Assembly (NCBI RefSeq): GCF_050717535.1
Contig: NZ_JBOITM010000075.1
Location: 1 to 64,000 of the forward strand
DNA length: 64,000 nt
Direction: 5' to 3'
DNA from: Clostridium_AD sp050717535
GTDB lineage: Bacteria; Bacillota; Clostridia; Clostridiales; Clostridiaceae
Below the pieces are notes generated by a model. That model was given only the letters and a program-made list of their open reading frames with translations, was not told where the DNA came from and ran no database searches. This document shows positions 9,187 through 17,028 of this stretch, one piece after another. The position numbers and the translations under genes are program-made. Position 1 is the first letter of the stretch, and each line of letters starts with the position of its first letter.

Positions 9187-10431
9187 ATGTTTTACTATAT
9201 CTCCCATGAAAAACTATTAATATCTAATAAAAAGTATTCTAGTCTAGAAGTTATATCTGAAAGTAGTGCAGAAAAATATACGGGAATGATTTTTGCTCTT
9301 AATAAACTTGCCCCAGGACGTTCCCGAAGAAGTTTCTCTGTTTCACATGAAAACTTTCTATTTTTAAAAAAAGAAAACTTAGACCTGCTTGTTGAACCTA
9401 CCTACTCTACTATCAACATACCACAGTGGTTAAAACAAGCTATTGATAGTAATAGAGTTACCTCTTTAAATACTGAGTATCCTAATTGGCAAGAAGTCTT
9501 AACCTATATTGAGCCTAATAAATGGAGAATAAACGTCATAGGACTTGGGGATGTTGGCGGTACTTTGCTTACAGGTTTAAAACTTTTAGGTGTTGAAAAA
9601 ATTCAATGCTTAGGACTTTATGATAGAGATATTAATCGCAATAAGCGTTACAAATACGAACTTAGTCAAATCTTATCACCTGACATGAGTGAAAGTTCTA
9701 TAAATATACTCTCTTTAAAAGAGGAGGATGTCTTTGACTGTGATATGTTTGTATTTTGCGTATCTGTGGGAGTGCCACCAGTTGGCAGTGAATCTACAGA
9801 TGTTCGATTAGTACAGTTTAAAGGCAATGCTAAAATAATTGAACACTATGCTTGTCTTGCTAGGCAGAAAAACTTTAAAGGCATATTTGCTGTAGTATCA
9901 GATCCAGTGGATTTGCTTTGCAAAGCAGCCTTTATTGAAAGTAATAAAGATAATGACGGTAATATGGACTTTAAAGGCCTTGCCCCAGAACAAATTAGAG
10001 GCTATGGACTAGGTGTTATGAATGCTAGAGCCTGTTATTATGCATTGCAGGAAGATGCCACAAAACATTATATACATGAAGGTAGAGCTTTTGGACCACA
10101 TGGAGAAGGCCTTATTATAGCAGACAGCATTGAAAATTATAATGAATTGCTTTCAGATGCTTTAACTCATAGCACTGTCACCGCTAACCTAGAAGTTAGG
10201 TCAACAGGATTTAAACCCTATATTGCTCCAGCTCTTTCTTCTGGCAGCTTGTCAATACTTGCCACTATTAATTCTAAGTGGCATTATAGTGCTACATTTA
10301 TTGGTGGTACTTTTATGGGCTCTAGAAATAGACTTCTTCCTTCTGGCTTGGAGCTTGAAACAACCCAGCTAAATGAAACACTACTCCGCAAGCTAAATTC
10401 AACCTATAAACTTCTTAGTGAATTTATCTAA
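9187..10431 (+). CDS. Lactate/malate dehydrogenase-fold protein of unknown substrate
   Basis: 414 residues with a good AGAGGTG ribosome binding site. After ~113 N-terminal residues without a recognised domain comes a Rossmann fold, INVIGLGDVGG (~115-125), continuing through an Asp (LYDRD) that would bind the NAD ribose. VSDPVDLLCK corresponds to the VSNPVD segment of lactate and malate dehydrogenases, GVMNARACYYA to the helix carrying the substrate-binding Arg, and FGPHGEG to the GEHGDS segment with the catalytic His. These matches are seen by eye. The N-terminal extension and the divergent loops argue against ordinary lactate or malate dehydrogenase. It lies between the multidomain nucleotidyltransferase protein and the flavodoxin-fold protein, in the same orientation. 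Confidence 0.72.
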   Translation: MFYYISHEKLLISNKKYSSLEVISESSAEKYTGMIFALNKLAPGRSRRSFSVSHENFLFLKKENLDLLVEPTYSTINIPQWLKQAIDSNRVTSLNTEYPNWQEVLTYIEPNKWRINVIGLGDVGGTLLTGLKLLGVEKIQCLGLYDRDINRNKRYKYELSQILSPDMSESSINILSLKEEDVFDCDMFVFCVSVGVPPVGSESTDVRLVQFKGNAKIIEHYACLARQKNFKGIFAVVSDPVDLLCKAAFIESNKDNDGNMDFKGLAPEQIRGYGLGVMNARACYYALQEDATKHYIHEGRAFGPHGEGLIIADSIENYNELLSDALTHSTVTANLEVRSTGFKPYIAPALSSGSLSILATINSKWHYSATFIGGTFMGSRNRLLPSGLELETTQLNETLLRKLNSTYKLLSEFI

Positions 10432-10504
10432 TCTAATAAATTATTTGATTATTAAATTAATTGATTTATTTAACTATTTAAGAAGAACATGAAAAAGGGG
10501 TTTT

Positions 10505-11557
10505 ATGATGGATATATTTGTAATTGCACCAAGTAAAAATATCTCTACCATGCTTTCAGATATGATAGAAAAGGTTACTCATTACATAAATTATACCTTA
10601 GTAGAAGATTGCAATAATATTCCTAATCTTCAAAACAAAAAAATATTCTTTGCATCTGAAAGCACAGATATAAATTGTGATATTGCAATGCTCCAATTCT
10701 TTTCAAAGCTATATGAAAAAGGTAATAAATGCCTTTTAGGTTCTACTGCTGCTGTGCTTGTTCATAGTAGTACGGAACATGGTACTAAACGTACCAGTCA
10801 AGACATTATATATCTTGCAAATAATTTAGGTTGCTCATTCATAGGTCATAGTGTAGTAGAAGCTACTTCTTCACTTAGAAATTTTCTCACCAGGCAAAAG
10901 AATTTAAATTTACCATTAGAAGAAATTTGTTTAATCATGTGCACTAGGTTAAAGAACCGATTATTAGAATATAACCCAGTTACTATAAATAATCCTAAAA
11001 TATTAGTGCTTTACTCAAGTCCACATAAAACTTCTAATACTTTGGATTTATGGCATATGGCCTCAAAATGCCTCTCACTTTGTGATATTAAAGAACTCCA
11101 GATAGAAAATGGAGATGTTTTAGACTGTAAAGGTTGCTCTTATAAATTATGTACTCATTACGGCACTCAAAACAAATGTTTTTATGGAGGAGTCATGGTA
11201 GATGATGTCCTTCCCTCAATTGAGAAATCTGATGCAATAATATGGCTATGTCCTAACTATAATGATGCAATAGCTTCAAATTTGACTGCTGTAATAAATA
11301 GACTTACAGTACTATATCGGAAAATAGTTTTTTACGATAAGAATATCTTTGCAGTGGTAGTATCAGGTAGTTCTGGAAGTGATTCTATTAGCAAACAATT
11401 AATTGGAGCCTTAAATGTAAATAAAGGTTTTAGATTGCCACCATATTTTTCTTTAATGGCTATTGCTAATGATCCTGGTGAAATTTTTAATGTTCCACGA
11501 ATTCATGAGCTAGCTAAAGATTTTGCAGATAATATAAAAAAAGAAATAAAAGCATAA
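10505..11557 (+). CDS. Flavodoxin-fold NAD(P)H:FMN oxidoreductase-like protein with an added N-terminal domain
   Basis: 350 residues; ATG at 10505 or the adjacent ATG at 10508, both behind AAAGGGG. The C-terminal half has a FMN phosphate loop, YSSPHKTSNT, then a Cys cluster CKGCSYKLC...KC (C-x2-C-x4-C-x8-C), VDDVLPSIEKSDAIIW and CPNYNDAI, the layout of iron-sulfur flavoprotein/NADPH-dependent FMN reductase relatives. The first ~165 residues look like a second alpha/beta domain without clear ligands. It is the third gene of the cluster that starts with the multidomain nucleotidyltransferase, so a redox step in the same pathway is the simplest guess. Family fold confident, reaction unknown. Confidence 0.75.
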   Translation: MMDIFVIAPSKNISTMLSDMIEKVTHYINYTLVEDCNNIPNLQNKKIFFASESTDINCDIAMLQFFSKLYEKGNKCLLGSTAAVLVHSSTEHGTKRTSQDIIYLANNLGCSFIGHSVVEATSSLRNFLTRQKNLNLPLEEICLIMCTRLKNRLLEYNPVTINNPKILVLYSSPHKTSNTLDLWHMASKCLSLCDIKELQIENGDVLDCKGCSYKLCTHYGTQNKCFYGGVMVDDVLPSIEKSDAIIWLCPNYNDAIASNLTAVINRLTVLYRKIVFYDKNIFAVVVSGSSGSDSISKQLIGALNVNKGFRLPPYFSLMAIANDPGEIFNVPRIHELAKDFADNIKKEIKA

Positions 11558-11620
11558 TACACTTTTATTTCCTTTAGGTATCTTTGAAAATTAACGTAGC
11601 AAAGTCAATAAGCATACTTA

Positions 11621-12439
11621 CTAGTTATTTTTTAAAGATGCCTTGATTTGAATTATAGGTTTGTTTAGTATTGGATGCATAGCATATGGAGCTATATCGC
11701 ATAGTGGCTCCAAAACAAACATTCGCTCCTGCATTCTTGGATGAGGTATAATTATTTCTTCTAGTGAACTTATAATATCGTCATATAATAGCACATCCAA
11801 ATCTACAGTTCTAGGCCCCCATCTTATGACTCTCTCACGATTAAATTCCTTCTCTATAGATAAAAGGAATCTTACAAGTTCTAATGGGCTTAAAAGTGTT
11901 TTTACTTCAATAGCACAATTTAAAAAGTCATCTTGATCCAAATATCCTACTGGCCTGGTTTCATAAAATTTAGAGGTTTTTGATATTTTGGTATGCTGTG
12001 ACTTATTTATATGTTCTAGTGCTCCTTTTATATTCTTCTCCTTATCACCCATATTACCACCTATACCAATATAGCTGGTATGCCACCTCCTATCAATCTC
12101 TACTGCCGCATATTTAAGTGGTTTTCCAATAGGTGCCCAAGGTTTTTTGATTTTAACTTTTACTCTATCAACTAAATCATATTTTAAAAGTATAAACTCA
12201 GCTATTTTTTCTGTAGCCTTTTCTATTAAATCATAGCTTTCTTTCACAAACTCTTCCTCCACCAGTTGGCAAAGTTCACCATAATGAACCGTTTTAGATA
12301 TATCATCAGTAACACCTGCTTGTCTTAAACTTAGGAAAAGTTCCAATGAAATTAAAAATCGCTGTCCTAAGGTTTTCTCCTCTTTAAAAACACCATGGTG
12401 AGCAAAAACTTCTAAATCTTTTATATAAATTTTGTCCAT
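11621..12439 (-). CDS. folBK: Fused dihydroneopterin aldolase / HPPK (FolB-FolK)
   Basis: 272 residues with two folate enzymes in one chain. Residues 1-~118 are dihydroneopterin aldolase (MDKIYIKDLEVFAHHGVF, YGELCQLVEE, IEKATEKIAE, KIKKPWAPI). Residues ~119-272 are 6-hydroxymethyl-7,8-dihydropterin pyrophosphokinase (YIGIGGNMGDKEKNI, then RWGPRTVDLDVLLYD and PHPRM). The protein converts dihydroneopterin to hydroxymethyl-dihydropterin and pyrophosphorylates it, feeding FolP, whose gene lies 79 bp upstream. The start ATG follows GAGGAGAC. FolB-FolK fusions are common in clostridia. Confidence 0.95.
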   Translation of the reverse strand: MDKIYIKDLEVFAHHGVFKEEKTLGQRFLISLELFLSLRQAGVTDDISKTVHYGELCQLVEEEFVKESYDLIEKATEKIAEFILLKYDLVDRVKVKIKKPWAPIGKPLKYAAVEIDRRWHTSYIGIGGNMGDKEKNIKGALEHINKSQHTKISKTSKFYETRPVGYLDQDDFLNCAIEVKTLLSPLELVRFLLSIEKEFNRERVIRWGPRTVDLDVLLYDDIISSLEEIIIPHPRMQERMFVLEPLCDIAPYAMHPILNKPIIQIKASLKNN

Positions 12440-12518
12440 AATATTGTCTCCTCGCTATATTCTTTTATAAATATGAATATTTTTATAACCTCTGAAATAT
12501 TAAAGTATTGTGGCTTAT

Positions 12519-13334
12519 CTATTTTTTAAAAGTCCTACATATAGCATCCGTCATAGCGCAAACTCTTTTATTTTCAAGTACATCATGTACCCTTATAAAT
12601 TCGCAACCCTTCATTATCCCTATAGCCGTAGTTGCCAATGTACCCTCAAGCCTTTCTCCTACAGGTAAATCCATTGCAAATCCTATCATAGATTTTCTTG
12701 ATGTTCCCAGAAGCAATGGATATCCTAATTCATTTAGCTTTTCTAGATTATTCATTGTTTCTAAATTATCCTCGTAACTTTTTGCAAAACCAATACCTGG
12801 ATCTAATATTATATTTTCACTTTTAACTCCTGCTTTTAATGCAATTTGGATGCTTTCTTCTAAATCCACTAACATATCTTGAATTAAATTATTATATTTT
12901 CTATTATCTCTATTGTGCATTAAGCAACAAGGCACATTGTACTTAGCAGCAACTTTAGCAATGTATGCGTCCTTCTTAAACCCCCATACATCATTAATCA
13001 TAGCTGCTCCCGCCTTAACTGCAAGTTCTGCAACCACACCTTTATATGTATCCACAGAAATAGGAACATCTATTTCCCTACAAAGCGCTTCTATAATAGG
13101 AACTACCCTTCTGATTTCTTCCTCTTCACTTACAGGCTCATGACCTGGTCTTGTAGATTCCCCACCAATATCGATAATATCAACTCCATCAGCAACCATT
13201 TTTTTTGCCTGCACTATGGCTGCTTCCATCTCATTAAATCTTCCTCCATCAGAAAAGGAATCAGGGGTAACATTTAATATTCCCATTATGTATGTTCTTT
13301 TACCTATTTCAAAATCACTATTTCCTATTTTCAT
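12519..13334 (-). CDS. folP: Dihydropteroate synthase
   Basis: 271 residues, a TIM barrel joining hydroxymethyl-dihydropterin pyrophosphate to p-aminobenzoate in the cytoplasm. Diagnostic motifs are IMGILNVTPDSFSDGG near residues 16-31, IGGESTRPG, MINDVWG and DPGIGFAKS; normal length. The start at 13334 follows GGAGGAATCTT. It is transcribed with the downstream folB-folK fusion. It is the target family of sulfonamides. Confidence 0.95.
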   Translation of the reverse strand: MKIGNSDFEIGKRTYIMGILNVTPDSFSDGGRFNEMEAAIVQAKKMVADGVDIIDIGGESTRPGHEPVSEEEEIRRVVPIIEALCREIDVPISVDTYKGVVAELAVKAGAAMINDVWGFKKDAYIAKVAAKYNVPCCLMHNRDNRKYNNLIQDMLVDLEESIQIALKAGVKSENIILDPGIGFAKSYEDNLETMNNLEKLNELGYPLLLGTSRKSMIGFAMDLPVGERLEGTLATTAIGIMKGCEFIRVHDVLENKRVCAMTDAICRTFKK

Positions 13335-13440
13335 AAGATTCCTCCAATAATAATCAATAAATATTTTTTCTAAAGCATTAAAATTTATCGAATCTAGATT
13401 TTATCCGCTCTAAATTTTCAAATAAATTCCTGGCAAACTT

Positions 13441-13977
13441 CTAGTACGTTATCTTGAAATTTTTCTTCTCCACTGGCCATTTGCAATTATCAGCAGCCTT
13501 GCAGTTAGCACAATTTCTTGAAAGCTTGTCGCACACATATAATATACGGCTTAAACTATTTGGTTTTTTAGTATCGCTTCTATGGTTACCTATAGCCTCT
13601 AGAATCTTATTTGTTTCCTCTGTATTATAACTACACTGTTGCAGTATGTTTTTAGCTATAATTATGCTAGAAGTGTCGTGTGGTGTACCATTCTCATACT
13701 CTTTTGCGCGACCTATATCATGCAAAAGTGCAGTTGCATAAATTACATGTTTGGGTAAATCTAAAGTATTTTCTAAACTCATTATATACATAATACGAGC
13801 CACATCTAAAAAATGCTGCATATTATGCTTACAAAATTCTCTTGATTTTTCTAAGCTTTCTATATTATTTATGTTATTCTGAAAAATATGATTTTCTATA
13901 ATAAGATTGATTTTATCATTCATTAAATTATTATCTATGATTTCCACCCCTTTGGAGTAGTATTTAGGCTGAAACAC
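13441..13977 (-). CDS. HD-domain phosphohydrolase in the folate gene cluster, with a C-terminal Cys cluster
   Basis: 178 residues. The HD signature is complete: HNMQHFLDVARI, then ALLHDIGRAKEY and a distal GNH/D set. The C-terminus has CDKLSRNCANCKAADNC, four cysteines that may bind a metal. The proposed start is GTG 13977 behind GGAGAT; a shorter start at an internal ATG cannot be ruled out. It lies 106 bp upstream of folP in the same orientation. Folate synthesis needs an enzyme that removes phosphates from dihydroneopterin triphosphate, and an HD hydrolase could do this, but that is inference. No GTP cyclohydrolase gene is found in the window. Confidence 0.75.
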   Translation of the reverse strand: MFQPKYYSKGVEIIDNNLMNDKINLIIENHIFQNNINNIESLEKSREFCKHNMQHFLDVARIMYIMSLENTLDLPKHVIYATALLHDIGRAKEYENGTPHDTSSIIIAKNILQQCSYNTEETNKILEAIGNHRSDTKKPNSLSRILYVCDKLSRNCANCKAADNCKWPVEKKNFKITY

Positions 13978-14271
13978 ACCTTACTATCTCCTATTATATC
14001 AAATAATTCGCAGAAAATCCTGCTACTTAAAATAAGGTCACTTTACAATGATTTCTCCTCAATTATTTCTTTATAATAATAATTTAATTATAAAAAGCAA
14101 CTATAATTTTTATAAAGTAACAAATAATAATTATTATTTATCAAAAACCCCTTTTAATGTTCATCATTATTAGTTAAAATGGTATAGAGTTAATAAAAAT
14201 ATATAATTTATCATAATTATTTTATTTATTTTAATGTGATTTACGGTAAACTTTAGATTCGAGGTGATTAT

Positions 14272-15117
14272 ATGTACAATAAAGGAGACTTCCATCTTCA
14301 TACAAATGCATCTGATGGAAAATTAAGTCCTAAGGAATTAATTTATACGGCTTCTTCAAGAGGTTTAGATATTATTGCAATAACAGATCATGACACTACT
14401 TTAAATGTTGAAGAAGGAATTAGGGAAGGTGAACGAGAAAATATAAGGGTAGTACCGGGTATAGAACTCTCCACTATTCACAATAAAGAAAGCATTCATG
14501 TTCTAGGTTATTTTAAAGATGATAAATATAAAAATGGAGATTTTCAAAATTTCTTAAAAGACATGGAAATCTATAGAAAGACAAGAGCTGAGAAAATAGT
14601 GGAAAATCTAGATACTTTTTTTGATATAAAATTAGATTACGAGAAAATTTTAGAAGATGCTAAAGGAGTAATAGCTAGGCCTCATATAGCTAAAGCCATA
14701 ATGAATGCTGGTTATAGGTATGATTGGAAATATATATTTGATAATTTACTTTCCAATGATAGCCCTGCATATGTACAAACCAAGAAAATTTCAACAGCTG
14801 ATGGTATAGAAATGTTAAAAAAGGTTAATGCATTAGTGGTACTTGCACACCCTGTGCTAATTAAACATTCTTCTATAGATGAAATGTTACACTTTGATTT
14901 TGATGGTATTGAAGCAGTATATCCAATAAACACAAAAAAACAAAAGGCTTTTCTAAAAGCAAAAGCTAAAGAATATAGTAAATTTGTTACGGCAGGTTCA
15001 GATTTTCATGGAATTACAACCTCTGATACCAGTCATGGTTCTATTGGTTCGGTATTCCTAAGTCATAATGAACTAGCTATTTTTGTAAAAGCATTAGATT
15101 CAAAAGAGGGATGTTAA
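14272..15117 (+). CDS. PHP-domain phosphoesterase (TrpH/YciV-like)
   Basis: 281 residues, metal-dependent PHP fold. Metal ligands are visible in order: DFHLHTNASDG (His8, His10), ITDHDT, PGIELS, HVLGYF, a mid-protein RPHIAKA, LAHPV and GSDFHG. This matches the TrpH/YciV branch, members of which hydrolyse 3',5'-nucleoside bisphosphates or trim RNA 5' ends. The start ATG follows GAGGTGATT. The gene is alone on its strand and ends in a terminator that shares its last codons. Confidence 0.9.
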   Translation: MYNKGDFHLHTNASDGKLSPKELIYTASSRGLDIIAITDHDTTLNVEEGIREGERENIRVVPGIELSTIHNKESIHVLGYFKDDKYKNGDFQNFLKDMEIYRKTRAEKIVENLDTFFDIKLDYEKILEDAKGVIARPHIAKAIMNAGYRYDWKYIFDNLLSNDSPAYVQTKKISTADGIEMLKKVNALVVLAHPVLIKHSSIDEMLHFDFDGIEAVYPINTKKQKAFLKAKAKEYSKFVTAGSDFHGITTSDTSHGSIGSVFLSHNELAIFVKALDSKEGC

Positions 15118-15138
15118 CCACATCCCTCTTTTTATTTT
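15102..15138 (+). terminator. Intrinsic terminator of the PHP gene
   Basis: AAAGAGGGATGT pairs with ACATCCCTCTTT around a short loop and is followed by T-rich sequence. It overlaps the stop codon of the PHP gene. Confidence 0.93.
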
Positions 15139-15171
15139 GTGCCCTATATACTTTGCGCCTTTAAGACGCAA

Positions 15172-15359
15172 AAGAAAGTATATATTACGTAAACTGCATT
15201 CGAACAAGCGTTAGTAATTCTTAGATGATTTTATGGAAGATACGTTAAGAAAAGTACATGTTTGAGCGTCAGCGAGTTTGTACTTTTTAGTATCTTTCAT
15301 AAAATCAGCTTAGAATTACTCAGCGCAGTGAGTGCAGTTGTAGTAATATATACTTTCTT
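15172..15359. repeat. 188-bp long palindromic element, copy 1 (shared with 58807-58997)
   Basis: The two arms are imperfect inverted repeats along nearly the full length. The outer ends AGAAAGTATATATTAC and GTAATATATACTTTCT are exact complements; inner matches include TAATTCT, GATTTTATG, AAGATAC and AAAGTAC. The tip holds TTTGAGCG-TCA-GCGAGTTT, a near mirror repeat. The 3' arm ends inside the stop codon of the aminopeptidase gene (minus strand). The element at 58807-58997 is homologous over the whole arm. Transcribed, it would form a long rod-like hairpin. It encodes no protein. It may be a MITE-like element or a 3'-end processing or termination element. Confidence 0.9.
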
Positions 15360-16764
15360 AGATTTCTATTAAGAATGCCTCATAAGCTCTACAAGCTTCA
15401 TATATATCTGCTTTACTTGCTACTTCCCATGGTGCATGCATGTTATGAAGTGCAACTCCTGAATCAATAACTTGCATACCATACTCAGCTAATATATAAG
15501 CAATAGTACCACCGCCGCCTTGATCCACTTTTCCAAGCTCTGATGTTTGCCATGAAATTTTATGTTTTTCCATTATCCCTCTAAGCTCTGCAATAAATTC
15601 TGGGTTTGCATCGTTACATCCGCCTTTTCCGCGAGCTCCAGTATACTTATTTAAAACTATACCTTTTCCGAAATATGCAGAATTACGTTTTTCCATAACA
15701 AGTGGGAAATTCGGATCAAAAGCAGCACTAACATCAGAAGATAGCATTTTTGAATTAGCTAATGCTCTTCTTACTTTTAGATCACTATATTCTCCCATTA
15801 AATTAACAACTTCAGCAACAGTGTTTTCAAAGAATTTTGATTGCATTCCCGTTGCTCCAATACTTCCAACTTCTTCTTTATCCACAAGTAAAACAATACA
15901 AGTTTTATCAGTTTCTTTTATGTTCATCAAAGCTTCATAAGAAGTGTAAGCACAAACTCTATCATCATGTCCATAAGCCATAATCATACTGCTATCTAAT
16001 CCATAGTTTCTAGCTCTCCCTGCTGGTACTACTTCAAGTTCAGATGATACAAAATCCTCTTCATCTATACCATATTTATCATTTAAAAGTCTTAATATAT
16101 TTAACTTGACTCTGTTTTTAGCATCCTTGTCCTCTACTGGTATACTTCCCATAAACACATTTAAATCTTCGCCTTCAATACCTTTATCTAAAGTCTTTTT
16201 CATTTGGTCTGCAGATAAATGAATTAAAAGATCTGATATTCCAACTACTGGTTCTTTTTCATCTTCTCCTATTACTATATTTACTATTGTGCCATCTTTC
16301 TTAACCACAACACCATGGATAGCTAAAGGAATAGTAACCCATTGGTATTTCTTAATTCCACCATAGTAATGTGTTTTAACTAATGCTAAATCAGAATCCT
16401 CATATAATGGATTTTGTTTTAAATCTAGTCTTGGTGAGTCAACATGAGCACCTAAAATTTTAAAACCCTTTTCGATAGGCTCTGTTCCAATTAAAAACAA
16501 TGCTAAAGTTTTTCCCATACAGTTTGAATAAACTTTATCACCAGCTTTTAATTTAGCACCATCCTTTATATAAGTATCAATGTTTTTGTAACCATTTTTT
16601 TCAGCTAGAGTAACAAATTCAGTTATACACTCTCTTTCAGTTTTACATTTTGACATGAAATCTATGTAATTATCCGATAGTGCAAATACTTTTTCTAAAT
16701 CATTTTTGGTATATTTGTCCCAAGCTAATTCATATTTTTTTTCTAAATCTTTGACATCAGACAT
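15358..16764 (-). CDS. apeA: M18 family aminopeptidase
   Basis: 468 residues, the usual length for the M18 aminopeptidase 1 group; a dinuclear zinc exopeptidase acting in the cytoplasm. Motifs: GAHVDSPRLDLK, YGHDDRVCAYTSYEAL, VDKEEVGSIGATG, DVSAAFDP and, at the C-terminus, LHNMHAPWEVASK, which together give the metal ligands and the catalytic Glu. The start ATG follows GTAGGAGGTAATTAAAC. An 8-bp tandem repeat lies 27 bp upstream of the start, in the leader or promoter. Its 3' end runs into the long palindromic element. Confidence 0.93.
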   Translation of the reverse strand: MSDVKDLEKKYELAWDKYTKNDLEKVFALSDNYIDFMSKCKTERECITEFVTLAEKNGYKNIDTYIKDGAKLKAGDKVYSNCMGKTLALFLIGTEPIEKGFKILGAHVDSPRLDLKQNPLYEDSDLALVKTHYYGGIKKYQWVTIPLAIHGVVVKKDGTIVNIVIGEDEKEPVVGISDLLIHLSADQMKKTLDKGIEGEDLNVFMGSIPVEDKDAKNRVKLNILRLLNDKYGIDEEDFVSSELEVVPAGRARNYGLDSSMIMAYGHDDRVCAYTSYEALMNIKETDKTCIVLLVDKEEVGSIGATGMQSKFFENTVAEVVNLMGEYSDLKVRRALANSKMLSSDVSAAFDPNFPLVMEKRNSAYFGKGIVLNKYTGARGKGGCNDANPEFIAELRGIMEKHKISWQTSELGKVDQGGGGTIAYILAEYGMQVIDSGVALHNMHAPWEVASKADIYEACRAYEAFLIEI

Positions 16765-16790
16765 GTTTAATTACCTCCTACTATAATATT

Positions 16791-16850
16791 CTACTATTCT
16801 ACTATTCTACTATTCTACTATTCTACTATTCTACTATTCTACCATTCTAC
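16791..16850. repeat. 8-bp tandem repeat in the leader of the aminopeptidase gene
   Basis: CTACTATT is present six times without a mismatch (16791-16838), then CTACCATT and a partial CTACTAAA. On the coding strand the unit is AATAGTAG. The array ends 27 bp upstream of the start codon and directly precedes the AGTAGGAGG ribosome binding site, which resembles the repeat unit. Copy-number change would alter promoter or leader spacing in 8-bp steps. Confidence 0.95.
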
Positions 16851-17028
16851 TAAATATTCTGTTAAATTACAAACGCCAAAACTGTCTTATAAATCTATTT
16901 TTCATGTCATTGGGCTTAATTTCACTAAAACTTTCAAATTTCACACAAAATACATTATCTTTATAGTGATCGTTATATATTTGTGCAGTTTTATTATTTT
17001 AAAATTGCACATTTACAACAAATTTTTT

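Noticed and set aside
16791..16850. Tandem repeats considered as a CRISPR array
   Set aside because: Units are 8 bp and contiguous, with no spacers and no cas genes.
16982..17011. 12-bp stem between hprK and the aminopeptidase gene, considered as a terminator
   Set aside because: TGTGCAGTTTTA/TAAAATTGCACA is a good hairpin, but no U-run follows on either strand.
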